Source: PALSA-505 sp963702235
GTDB lineage: Bacteria; Actinomycetota; Actinomycetes; Streptosporangiales; Streptosporangiaceae
Direction of reading: 5' to 3'
DNA: 64,000 nucleotides
Assembly: GCA_963702235.1 (NCBI GenBank)
Contig: CAVPBZ010000021.1
Location: 186,001 to 250,000, forward strand
This document shows positions 35,480-43,557 of the stretch, in pieces. The translations under genes were made by a program, and so were the position numbers. Numbering within the stretch: the stretch's first letter is position 1; each line of letters opens with the position of its first letter. Below the pieces are notes generated by a model. It searched no databases. It was not told the origin of the DNA and saw only the letters and a list, made by a program, of their open reading frames with translations.

Positions 35480-36720
35480 ATGTTCGCTTCAGCGCAGCGC
35501 AGCGCGGCGGGACGGCGAGGTTCAGGCTAACCGCGGTCATAGCCCTGGCAGTGGCCGGGCTGGTATCTGCCACCGCCCCGTCCTCGGCGGCCTGGGCCGC
35601 CCCAGGGGTGGGGACAGCTCGTGTGAGGCCTGCCGTCTTCCAGTCCTCCCGGCCCCTCCGGGTGAGCGCCGTTGCAAGCTGGCCGCAGTTTCAGTACAAC
35701 GCCGCGCACACCGGCTATAACCCCCTGGAGACAACGATTGGTCCGGGCAATGTCGCAAATCTAAAGTTGCTGTGGAAGGCAAGCACAGGCGGGGCGGCGG
35801 CTGGCATTGGCGGCGTCAGCGTTACCGGTGGCCAGGCTTTCCTCGGCACCTATTCCGATGCCACTCTTCGGGCCTGGGACACTGCGGACGGCTCGCTTGA
35901 CTGGAGTGCGGTGACCAGCGGCGGCCTGGAATCCACTCCCGCCATCGGTGGCGGGCGCGCCTTTGTCGAGTCCAACAACGGGATTCTGTACGGTTTTAAT
36001 GCTGCTACCGGCGCGGAACTGTGGAGCCAGTCGATCGGCGGCGCGGCGACCTCGCCAGCCCTCGTAAAGGGCGTAGTGTACGCGGCTGGGTATTTCACCA
36101 TGCACGCCTATGATGCAGCTACCGGAACCCCGCTATGGACTGCCACTCTGCCGGGCCTGGTACGGTCCGCTCCGGCCGTTGCGGGCGGCAGAGTGTTTGT
36201 CTCGACCGAGGTCGGCGGACCGCGCGACAGGAACCTCGTCGCGCTCAACCCCTCCACCGGAGCTGTCCTGTGGACCAAGCCAGTCGGCCAGATCCAGCTG
36301 GCCTCGCCAATCGTCGGCGGCAACACCGTCTACCTGTGCTCAGCTAACGGGCTCTATGCGCTCTACGCCACCCACGGGTACATCCGGTGGTCCCGGCCCG
36401 GCGGCTGCAACATGGACACGACCCCGGCTTTGGCGCAGGGCGTCCTATATACGGATTCGCAGGCTAGCGGAGTGATGGCATTCAGCGCGAGTACTGGAGC
36501 GCTGCTATGGAGCGCAGGCACCGGAGACAATACCGCGCCCACCGTCGCCAACGGCGTGCTGTACGCGCCCACCGGGACCGGAACCATCGCGGCCTACGAC
36601 GTGACCACTCACGCCCTGTTCTGGACGTCACCGGCTCATGGATTCTATGGGCCTTTCGCCGTCGTGAACGGCGTCCTCTACGCGGGAGGCCAGGACGGCC
36701 TGTACGCATTCGGGCTATGA
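35480..36720 (+). pseudogene. Secreted PQQ-type beta-propeller protein, frameshifted in the signal peptide
   Basis: An ATG at 35480 with GGAGG seven bases before it starts MFASAQRSAAGRRG. One base must shift near 35520 to continue FRLTAVIALAVAGLVSATAP and a Sec-type cleavage region (SSAAWA). The mature ~370 residues contain about seven repeats of the PQQ_2 kind (AATGAELWSQSIGGAATSPA, then GVVYAAGYFTMHAYDAATGT). This is a beta-propeller without known catalytic residues. If the shift is a sequencing error the gene is intact. It is cargo between att sites B and C. Confidence 0.78.
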
Positions 36721-37033
36721 CCGCCCACTCTGGAGCCAACGAGGCAGGGCGTGCCAGGGACGGTGATCTGACAGCTGCTCGGCACGATGCGGTCACCTGC
36801 GGACACCCGTTCGCCCAAGTCAAGCACGATCAGGCCGCCGCCCGCTCAGATTCCCAAGCTGACAATGCCGGTTCAGTCCTCCTCGCTTCAATATGGTCTC
36901 GGCCGAGTCCTCCCCATCAAGGCCACGCCGCTGCGCGGTCGCTACGCGAGCCTTGACACGTCGGTCACGGCCAAGGGGTGGCAGCTACGAGGAGGACGGG
37001 GGAGGACCAGGGAACAGCAGGCCAGGCGCCGCA
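36721..37033. other. Intergenic stretch left of att site C
   Basis: About 310 bp. It contains CACGCCGCTGCGCGG-type self-complementary blocks near 36920-36960 that loosely resemble the hairpin repeats at 22230 and 43376. No supported gene. Confidence 0.35.
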
Positions 37034-37054
37034 TCTGTAAACGGATTTGTAAAC
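37034..37054. repeat. Paired arm-type repeat left of att site C
   Basis: TCTGTAAACGGATTTGTAAAC, identical to the unit left of site B and at almost the same distance (about 130 bp) from the att core. Confidence 0.6.
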
Positions 37055-37183
37055 CAGATGCTGCGAGACGAGGTGAGACGGGGGAGCATGGGCGGCTCCG
37101 CCGAGATGCCGCGTCCTGCATGCGCCAAGGTCAGCGTGGGTTTGACGAGACCATGAGGAACCGCAGAGACGTGCGTCGTACGT

Positions 37184-37228
37184 CTCATAACCCAGAGGTC
37201 GCAGGTTCAAATCCTGCCCCCGCTACCA
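37184..37228 (+). other. Attachment site C: 3' half of tRNA-Met(CAT)
   Basis: Third identical 45-bp copy of the att core, in the same orientation. Unlike A and B, no integrase remnant lies to its right. Confidence 0.85.
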
Positions 37229-37244
37229 AGAAGTAGCAGGTCAG

Positions 37245-37278
37245 AGGCCAGTTTCCTGGATCAGGGAACTGGCCTTTT
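37245..37278 (+). terminator. Terminator hairpin behind att site C
   Basis: AGGCCAGTTTCC (37245-37256) pairs, with a G-T or bulge near the top, with GGGAACTGGCCT, followed by TTT. Confidence 0.75.
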
Positions 37279-37501
37279 GATCATATGGCAGCAGGACCAG
37301 GCCCGTATTGGGCGGCACTCAGCCAGGAATTCGTCAGGCGACGGCATCCGAACCCGCCCTGCCGGAACGGTTCGGAGCCTCCCGCTGCGGCGGGCTGCGT
37401 AAGTGCTGGCGTGTCATCGGCTAGGGCCTCGCCAAAGAATCGTGTCCTCTGCCCGGCCATCTGGGGCACTCCGGTGTGGCGATCTGCTGTGTCAGTTTAG
37501 G

Positions 37502-37534
37502 TTGACAAATCAAGGATGTCAGTCTATACTGACA
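37502..37534 (+). promoter_or_regulatory. Promoter with overlapping palindrome for the HTH/Clp_N operon
   Basis: TTGACA (37502-37507), 17 bp, TATACT (37525-37530). The inverted repeat TGTCAG-TCTATA-CTGACA (37517-37534) covers the -10 box, an ideal repressor site. Transcription would start about 37537-37538, at the ATG, so the message is probably leaderless. Confidence 0.8.
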
Positions 37535-37537
37535 GGC

Positions 37538-37750
37538 ATGGACATCGAAGAACTCAGCGTGAATCTCTCGTCGGATGACCCGGCAATTGGGCTTCGCGCC
37601 TCGTTGGCGCTCCATCGCCTGGCTGAGAGGGTCGAAGCGAACCACGTCGCGTCGGCCCGGGGAAAGGGCTGGTCGTGGCAGCAGATCGGGGACGCTTTGG
37701 GCGTCACCCGCCAATCCGTGCACACCAAATACAACAAGGAGTCATCATGA
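37538..37750 (+). CDS. Small helix-turn-helix protein
   Basis: 70 residues. The C-terminal half is a helix-turn-helix, ARGKGWSWQQIGDALGVTRQ followed by SVHTKYN. There is no Shine-Dalgarno sequence, and the promoter places the ATG at the 5' end of the message. Its TGA overlaps the ATG of the Clp_N gene (ATGA). HTH/Clp_N pairs of this kind recur in actinobacteria. The HTH protein is the likely autorepressor at the palindrome over its -10 box. Confidence 0.82.
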   Translation: MDIEELSVNLSSDDPAIGLRASLALHRLAERVEANHVASARGKGWSWQQIGDALGVTRQSVHTKYNKESS

Positions 37751-38259
37751 CCACCGAATCCGCTGTGCCAGAGATGCTTCACGTCTGGGCCATCTATTTG
37801 CGGGCCAGTGAGGAGGCCCGTCGCCGAGGTGATCGCCGAACTGGCACCGATCACGTCTTGCTCGGCTTGTTGGAGGATCCCTCGATCGAAGTCGTGTTGG
37901 GCGTGAGCCTGCAGCAAGCTCGCCAGGCCCTTGAGTCGCTTGATCACGAAGCCCTGGGTGCCCTGGGCATGGGATCCAGCACCGACGCTCCCCCACTGCC
38001 GATGCGCGCCGTGCCGAAGAAGCCGACGATCAGAGCCGTCATGAAAAAAGATCGCTTCCGCATGACGCCCGCGGCAAAGAAAGTGCTTGAGGAAGCGGTC
38101 AAGCCCATGCGCCGGAAGACCCAGGTCACGGCCCAGCAGGTGCTGGCCCAGATCCTCACTCTCCAACCACCAGATCCTGCGGCGGTGCTGCTGGGCGCTC
38201 TCGGCGTGAACACGTCGGAGGTTCGGCGCCGATTGGATGCGGCCACGACCGACAGATGA
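37747..38259 (+). CDS. Clp N-terminal-domain protein
   Basis: 170 residues with two Clp_N-type half repeats: a first around RTGTDHVLLGLLEDPSIEVV and a second around RFRMTPAAKKVLEEAVKPMR and QVTAQQVLAQILTL. These are the substrate- and adaptor-binding repeats of ClpC/ClpB, but no AAA ATPase domain follows. It is translated from an ATGA overlap with the HTH gene. It may act as an adaptor or decoy for Clp, or as sensor partner of the HTH protein; this is inference. Confidence 0.85.
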   Translation: MTTESAVPEMLHVWAIYLRASEEARRRGDRRTGTDHVLLGLLEDPSIEVVLGVSLQQARQALESLDHEALGALGMGSSTDAPPLPMRAVPKKPTIRAVMKKDRFRMTPAAKKVLEEAVKPMRRKTQVTAQQVLAQILTLQPPDPAAVLLGALGVNTSEVRRRLDAATTDR

Positions 38260-38335
38260 GTCCCCAGCGACATTCACGGTGCGCTCGCGAACCGGCGACC
38301 GGCGTAGCTAGCCTGTTACGCCGAGGAGGAACCGC

Positions 38336-38938
38336 ATGGCCGATTCTGACCGCCGGAGCACGTTGCTGGATTCTTACGAGAACGCTGCTGTGATCGTGTC
38401 AGGAATAGTTGCTGACGAGCTCGGCCACCCTGCACCGTGTCCCAAGTACGACGTGGCCGGACTGATCGACCACCTCGTCGAAGCGGGCCACCGGGCGGCC
38501 GCTCTCGGCCGCGGGCAGGCACCCCCGCCCGGAGACAAGTCCCCTCACGTGGAGCTGTCCGACGCGCCCGGTCAGCTACGTAGCGCTGCGGAGGAGGCGG
38601 CACAAGCATGGGGCGACAATTCCAGCTTGTCGTTGAGGTACACAATGCCGTGGGGCGAGGAGTACACGGGGGCCACCCTGGTGGACATGTACCTGGCAGA
38701 GCTGGCCGCACATGCCTGGGACTTGGCCAGGGCCACCGGACAGATCGACAAGTTGGATCCTTCTCTCGCCTTGCCGGCACTCGAGGGGGCACGGGCCGTG
38801 ATCAAACCTCAGTACCGCAACATGGTCGAGCCTGGAGCCCCTTTCGGGGCGGAGGTCTACCCAGCTCCCGGTGCTGACGACTGGGAACGCCTCTCTGCCT
38901 TCATGGGACGCGACCCACGGACAACGCTCGGTCTATAA
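38336..38938 (+). CDS. TIGR03086-family (DinB-like) metal-binding protein
   Basis: 200 residues with the four-helix DinB/MDMPI layout: KYDVAGLIDHLVEAGHRAAA with the first metal-type His, then AELAAHAWDLARATGQIDKL with the second. The C-terminus is PAPGADDWERLSAFMGRDP, typical of TIGR03086. Such proteins use thiols like mycothiol or are uncharacterised. GAGGAGGAACCGC precedes the ATG. An IS21 element is inserted directly at its stop codon, separating it from a terminator hairpin at 41599. Confidence 0.88.
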   Translation: MADSDRRSTLLDSYENAAVIVSGIVADELGHPAPCPKYDVAGLIDHLVEAGHRAAALGRGQAPPPGDKSPHVELSDAPGQLRSAAEEAAQAWGDNSSLSLRYTMPWGEEYTGATLVDMYLAELAAHAWDLARATGQIDKLDPSLALPALEGARAVIKPQYRNMVEPGAPFGAEVYPAPGADDWERLSAFMGRDPRTTLGL

Positions 38939-38999
38939 ACATGTCGCTTGCCAGCGTGATGGGACCGGGGTGTTGCCACGAGGAAGGGACCGCCTTTGG

Positions 39000-39815
39000 T
39001 CATGAGTGATCATGGTGGTTTCCTTTCTCCTCGTCAACGGACACGCTTGTGCTGCTGGTGATGGATGGCTTCTGGCGGCGCCGGTAGGACTCGCCCTCGA
39101 TGACCAGTTCGTGGGCGGTGGAGGCGAGCCGGTTGACGGCGGACTGGGCCAGCAGCGGGTCGGCCATCATGGCCAGCCATTCCTCAGCGGTGCGATTCGA
39201 GGTCACCACGGTCGAGGCGCGCTGGTGGCGTTCGACGCAGAGCTGGTAGAAGTCGGCGGTCTCGGTCGGATCCAGCGGCTGCAGCGCGAAATCGTCCAGG
39301 ATCAGCAGCTCGACGGTGGCGAGGCGACGCATCTCGTAGTCGAGGGTGTTGTCGAGGCGGGCTGCCTTGAGCCGCTTGAACAGCTTGGCTGCGGGAGCCA
39401 TGTGCACGGTGCGCCGCCTCCGGATGGCGATGTGGCCCAGCGCGCAGGCCAGGTGGGTCTTGCCGACGCCGACCGGTCCCAGCAGCAGGGCGCCGTGCGG
39501 GCCGTCGAGGAACCGCAGGCTGACCAGCTCGTTCCACAGCTGGCGGTCGTAGGAGACGGCTGCGCTCTGGTCCCAGGTGTCGAGCCGCATGCCGGAGTCG
39601 AGCCCGGCGGCGCGGGCGCGCAGCGACGCGGACTTGGCTTCCCGGCGGGCGTGCTCGTCGGCCAGGACGAGCTCGAGGAAGTCAGCATGAGTCATCTTCT
39701 GCTGCCGGGCCAGGACCAGCCGGTCGGGCAGGGTGGCCAGCATCTGGCCGAGCTTGAGCGCCCGCAGCGTGGTGCGCAGGTCCGGGCTCACGGTGTCGCG
39801 GATGGTGGCGGTCAC
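39000..39815 (-). CDS. istB: IS21-family ATPase IstB
   Basis: 271 residues. AAA+ ATPase with Walker A LLLGPVGVGKTHLACALGHI and Walker B VELLILDDFALQPLD, plus the sensor region STVVTSNRTAEEWLAMM. It assists the IstA transposase in target choice. It overlaps istA by four bases (ATGA at 39812-39815). Confidence 0.95.
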   Translation of the reverse strand: MTATIRDTVSPDLRTTLRALKLGQMLATLPDRLVLARQQKMTHADFLELVLADEHARREAKSASLRARAAGLDSGMRLDTWDQSAAVSYDRQLWNELVSLRFLDGPHGALLLGPVGVGKTHLACALGHIAIRRRRTVHMAPAAKLFKRLKAARLDNTLDYEMRRLATVELLILDDFALQPLDPTETADFYQLCVERHQRASTVVTSNRTAEEWLAMMADPLLAQSAVNRLASTAHELVIEGESYRRRQKPSITSSTSVSVDEEKGNHHDHS

Positions 39816-41413
39816 CGGCTCTCCTCCTTCCCGCCGGGGATGAGCGTCAGCTGGGTGCCGCCGGGCCGGTATTCGACCGGGTCGCGCGCGAACCGGGCAG
39901 TGGCCGCGGTGGCAGGGACCGGCGGCGGGGGCGTGTTCTCGGTTGCCTTTTCCAGCATCGAGGCGATCTTGGTGACGCTGACCACGTCCAGGTCGAGAGC
40001 GCGCTGGCAGGCGGTGTCAACCGGGCCGGGGCCGTAGCGGCGGACCAGCCCGAGCAGCCGGTAGACCTGCCGCATCTTGGTCCAGGGCAGGTCGGTATCC
40101 AGCAGCCGGTCCGCATAGACGCCCACGCTGTCCCCGTGCCGCCGCGCCGCCCCGGCGAGGGAGGCGACGTCGCGCATCGCATAGGTGGTCTTCTCGGCCG
40201 GCAGGTCAGCCGGGTCGGTGGACCGCCGGCCCGGCTGCTGACGGGGGTGTGTCTTGACCAGCTGGCCGCGGTGAAACAGCTTGACCAGGGCCGAGTCGGC
40301 GCGGGCGTCCAGGTGGCAGCCGAGGTAATCCTGCGGCGCCGAATACAGCGCCCGGCCGACCTCGACATGGAAGTCGCGGTGCACCTTGACCCGGGTGAAC
40401 ACCGGCACGTCATAAGGCAGGCTGAGCGGCAGCAGCGCCGCTGCCTCGAATTCGGCGAACACCTCCGCCGGGCGGGCCTGGATGGTGCCGTGGATGCGCA
40501 TCCCGGCCACGTTGCGGCACCACGCTTCCGCCCGCGCCTGCGCGTCGGACAGGCCGGTGAAATGCTCGCCGGCGAAGAAGTTGCCGCGCACGTACTGCAC
40601 CGCCCGCTCCACCTTCGGCTTGTCCTTCGGCGACCGGACCCGCGCTGGGTCGGTGGCGAAGCCGCAGTGCTGCGCGTAATCCAGCCACCCGGCGGTGAGC
40701 CGCGGGTTGACCGCGTCCGCGTCGGTGACGATCGCCGACGCGTTGTCCGGGATGAGGACCTTGAACACGCCGCCGAAGAACACCCACGCGGCCTCGCACC
40801 CGGCGATGAACGCGGCCAGCGTCTGGGTGAAGCTCAGCCACACGAACATGTGCCGCGAATAGCACCCAGTGAAGATCAGCGCGTGCACCTTGCGCTGCCG
40901 CCCGGTCACCGGGTCGGCCAGCAGGCCCAGATACCCGAAGTCCAGCTGGCACTCCGCGCCGGGCTCGCCGTCGGCGACCCGCACCGTGGACGCGGTCCGG
41001 CCGAAGCCGCACCGCTCCACGCAGAACCGGTGCAGCGTCCGGTACGGCACCACGACGCCCTGCCGCTCCAGCAGTATCCCGATCTTGACCACCGACAGGC
41101 CCGCCTTCACCTGCGCCTTGATCTCGCCGTGGCGGGCCTCCAGCAGGTTCCACGCCAGGCCGTGCCCGCCCGGCCGGGCCGGGCGGACCACCTGCGCGAC
41201 CTGGCCGACCAGCTCATCCGACAGCTGCCCGGCCCCGCCATCCCGGGCCAGCCCCGCCGCCACCGCCGCGTCCACATACCGGCGGGCGGTCTTACGATCC
41301 ACCCCCGCCTGCTCAGCCACCCGGCGCAGCCCGGCACCAGCCAGCCACGCCCGCAGCACCTCACGGATCTCAGTCACGGCAACCTCCCGGAAAGCCATCC
41401 CCCGAACCCCCAA
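39812..41413 (-). CDS. istA: IS21-family transposase IstA
   Basis: 533 residues. N-terminal HTH (GLRRVAEQAGVDRKTARRYV) and DDE integrase core: CQLDFGYLGLLADP, KVLIPDNASAIVTDADAVNP and SPKDKPKVERAVQYVRGNFF. The C-terminal beta-barrel region follows (HRDFHVEVGRALYSAPQDYL). MAFREV at 41398 is an alternative start. Confidence 0.95.
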   Translation of the reverse strand: MGVRGMAFREVAVTEIREVLRAWLAGAGLRRVAEQAGVDRKTARRYVDAAVAAGLARDGGAGQLSDELVGQVAQVVRPARPGGHGLAWNLLEARHGEIKAQVKAGLSVVKIGILLERQGVVVPYRTLHRFCVERCGFGRTASTVRVADGEPGAECQLDFGYLGLLADPVTGRQRKVHALIFTGCYSRHMFVWLSFTQTLAAFIAGCEAAWVFFGGVFKVLIPDNASAIVTDADAVNPRLTAGWLDYAQHCGFATDPARVRSPKDKPKVERAVQYVRGNFFAGEHFTGLSDAQARAEAWCRNVAGMRIHGTIQARPAEVFAEFEAAALLPLSLPYDVPVFTRVKVHRDFHVEVGRALYSAPQDYLGCHLDARADSALVKLFHRGQLVKTHPRQQPGRRSTDPADLPAEKTTYAMRDVASLAGAARRHGDSVGVYADRLLDTDLPWTKMRQVYRLLGLVRRYGPGPVDTACQRALDLDVVSVTKIASMLEKATENTPPPPVPATAATARFARDPVEYRPGGTQLTLIPGGKEESR

Positions 41414-41598
41414 GTCGATCGACTTGAAGGCACCCGGTACCGGAAGTGATCAAGACCGCCAAGCCGACACGCCCGGTGGTCCCATCACTGGCAACCAGGT
41501 GGTCCCATGCTCGTGGCAGAAAACCCCGAAAAGTGGTCCCATGCTCGTGGCAGGCGACAAAACACCACGGCCTTCGGATCGGAATCCTCCGGTCAGGG

Positions 41599-41619
41599 CT
41601 TCGGGTACCCAACCCGAAG
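41599..41619 (+). terminator. Terminator hairpin, probably of the TIGR03086 gene
   Basis: CTTCGGGT and ACCCGAAG form a perfect 8-bp stem with a 5-base loop. Removing the IS21 element would place it about 35-40 bp after the TIGR03086 stop. Confidence 0.65.
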
Positions 41620-41841
41620 GTCTCGTCGTAGTTATTGACGCCGATATGTACCTACGACCACCTGGAATTGCGACCTCGCTCGATATTCGGGCGCGCTCTG
41701 CGTGGATCCAATCCGACGGCGTGCGCGGGCAGGTCGGAGAAGATCAACGCAGGTCAGGCGGCGCTTACCTCGTCGAGCCAGAGCACAGTATCGACCGGCA
41801 CCGTCATGGGATCGGTCGTAGTCAACGCGTAAATCGGGTCA

Positions 41842-41919
41842 CCGCTACCAGGCCAGAGACCCCTTCCGATCAAGGAAGGGGCCTTCTGCGTGTTGTTTGT
41901 GCACGGATTTGTGCACGGA
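41842..41919 (+). repeat. Site D: remnant of the att junction with terminator and arm repeats
   Basis: Only CCGCTACCA of the 45-bp core remains (41842-41850). It is followed by the CCCCTTCC/GGAAGGGG hairpin (41859-41880) and two TTTGTGCACGGA units (41896-41919). From here to about 41938 it is nearly identical to the sequence right of site B (31114-31200), which shows a fourth junction. Confidence 0.75.
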
Positions 41920-42089
41920 CCACTGGTCAAGGCGGCGCCTGCGCCGGGCTCCGCCGACCCGAGCCCCGGGCGTCCACTCACCAGGATTCGGCGCCTATCG
42001 AGGAAGGACGGATAAGGGCAGGAGTGCAGAAAGACGGCCACATCGCGGGGATGACCGAACACTCCTTTGCTGGCCCAAGACAGGCCGGA

Positions 42090-42338
42090 TCACCCCCAGG
42101 TCCAGGTGCCGGTGAGGAGGAAGTGGGGGTTGTAGCCGCCGAACATGACCACGGTGCCGGTGGCCGCGTCATAGGCCATCGCCGCGCCGTATCGGGCGGG
42201 CGGGCTGGCCGCCGGGGCCTGCCTGGTCCAGGTCGCGGCCGAGACAGACCCCGCCTGCGCAGCAGCCGGGGCCAGCCCCACAACGCCGCACACCGCCAGG
42301 ACCGCACCCCCGGTGATCACAATCTCGCGCACCTTCAT
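42090..42338 (-). pseudogene. Truncated secreted kelch-repeat protein
   Basis: 82 residues with AAGGAGGCCCGC before the ATG, a Sec signal peptide (VITGGAVLAVCGVVGLAPAA) and a single kelch motif (RYGAAMAYDAATGTVVMFGG). Kelch proteins need several motifs to form a propeller, so this is the start of a gene whose remainder is lost. It lies within the disrupted integrase region of the fourth element. Confidence 0.6.
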
Positions 42339-42386
42339 GCGGGCCTCCTTAATCGCGACGCCAGACACACGCCCGGCGCGATCACG

Positions 42387-42505
42387 TGCTGAGCGTTCTC
42401 CGTCTTGCCGTCCGAATCGACCACTCTGCCATCCACCACGACCCTTGTGGTCTCGGTTGTGAGCGTCCCGGCTTCCGGGTCGAGCAGATCGCCAGGGTGC
42501 AGTTC
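42387..42505 (-). pseudogene. int: Integrase fragment of the fourth element
   Basis: The minus strand reads LDPEAGTLTTETTRVVVDGR and then VDSDGKTENAQH. It matches the stretch LDLAAGTLTIASTRVVADGR...ESDGETENAQR of the integrase at 21057. About 40 residues remain. The 3' end of this integrase has been replaced by the kelch fragment. Confidence 0.7.
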
Positions 42506-42594
42506 GAGATGCCTTGACTCGACACTCTGGCCCCGCGCCGCGAAGCATCTGGCAGGATGTCGGTGGCTACCCGAGCGGCCTGGGGAGGGAACCC

Positions 42595-43038
42595 GTGCCT
42601 GTCCACTTTCAGTTGGTCATCGACTGTGCCGACCCGGACCGGCTGGCTCGGTTCTGGGCCGCCGCGCTGGGCTATGAGCTCGCGCCGCCCCCGGCTGGAT
42701 TCGCTACCTGGAACGACTTCTACCGCGAGCTGGGGGTGCCCGAGGAGGAGCTGGTCGACGGGGCGGACAGGATCAGCGACCCGGAGGGCCACGGGCCGAG
42801 CATCTGGTTCCAGGTCGTCTCGGATGTCAAGGCGGTCAAAAACCGGCTGCACCTCGACATCCGCGCCAGTGGCGGGCGGACGGACCCCATCGATACTCGC
42901 AGGAAGCGAGTCAACGCGGAGGCCAGCCGGCTGGCCGGCCTGGGCGCCACCATCACTGGCGCATTCTCCGAGGAAGGGCTGGACCACTACGCGGTCGGGA
43001 TGAAGGACCCGGAAGGCAACGAGTTCGATATCAACTGA
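42595..43038 (+). CDS. VOC-family (glyoxalase-like) protein
   Basis: 147 residues. Opens VHFQLVIDCADPDRLARFWA, the usual glyoxalase-like first strand and helix. It ends ITGAFSEEGLDHYAVGMKDP and EGNEFDIN, with the acidic metal-ligand position. GGAGGGAACCC precedes the GTG. VOC proteins cover many metal-dependent reactions and resistance functions, so the substrate is open. Confidence 0.85.
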   Translation: MPVHFQLVIDCADPDRLARFWAAALGYELAPPPAGFATWNDFYRELGVPEEELVDGADRISDPEGHGPSIWFQVVSDVKAVKNRLHLDIRASGGRTDPIDTRRKRVNAEASRLAGLGATITGAFSEEGLDHYAVGMKDPEGNEFDIN

Positions 43039-43187
43039 CCGCAGCAGCCGAGGCTCGAATCACGTAAAGGTTAAGAGCACTAGCAAAGCAGGTGGCCGAA
43101 CAGGGCGACCGGGGTTCGCGCCCTGGCGGCCATGGGTCGTCGTAGAGCAGAGCAAGGGTTGTAGCCGAATTAGCGCATGTCCTATAT

Positions 43188-43440
43188 CACGGCGGCTCCT
43201 GCGGCGCCGCCGTCCGGCGCTCCCCACGCCGGGCTCCGGCCTCGGCGAGGCCCCGCCCGGCGCGCCCGGGCCGTCCCAGCTGGCGGCGGGGCTGCTGTAG
43301 CAGGCTGACTCGGCTGCCCTTTGGTCTGCATGCAGCGTCTATCTCGCTGACGATTGTCCGGCTCGCACCCGGCGCGTCAAAGGCGCCATGCGGGCGTCGC
43401 TACCGCTATCGGCTACGCCGACCTGTGACCCGCCGGGTGC
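43188..43440. repeat. Hairpin-rich repeat region (copy 3)
   Basis: Begins GGCGGCTCCTGCGGCGCCG, with CCGGCGCTCCCCACGCCGG and GGCCTCGGCGAGGCC hairpins matching copy 2 and the GATTGTCC/TCGC marker at 43351. The final stem (GCGTCAAAGGCGCC to GACCTGTGACCCGCC, 43376-43433) matches 22229-22292 of copy 1. It follows the integrase fragment of the fourth element. Confidence 0.5.
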
Positions 43441-43557
43441 TCCCGCGAACCTTGGCACCTGCGAGAAGAACGCAGCAGACTAGGAACCCCAACCACCCGG
43501 CTGGCTGGCCGTTTCGCGTGCTGACCGGGAACCAGCTCCGAGAGGCAGGGGTAAGTC

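Larger units (their letters stand above)
38942..41559 (-). mobile_element. IS21-family insertion sequence with 5-bp target duplication
   Basis: Ends TGTCGC (38942) and GCGACA (41559), with several internal repeats of the kind (G)CCACGAG..GGGACC near both ends, as usual for IS21. Both sides are flanked by AAACA (38937-38941 and 41560-41564). It carries istA and istB, both apparently intact. Confidence 0.9.

Noticed and set aside
20914..37228. Three tRNA-Met genes
   Set aside because: Only the 3' half is present at each site; the acceptor 5' strand, D-arm and 5' anticodon strand are absent.
43070..43130. tRNA-like stretch with GGGGTTCGCGCCC and a following CCA
   Set aside because: A T-arm-like hairpin can be drawn but no acceptor or anticodon stem pairs with it. 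At most a decayed tRNA.
22065..43440. CRISPR-like repeats
   Set aside because: The repeats are kilobases apart with unlike sequence between them, and there are no regular spacers or cas genes.
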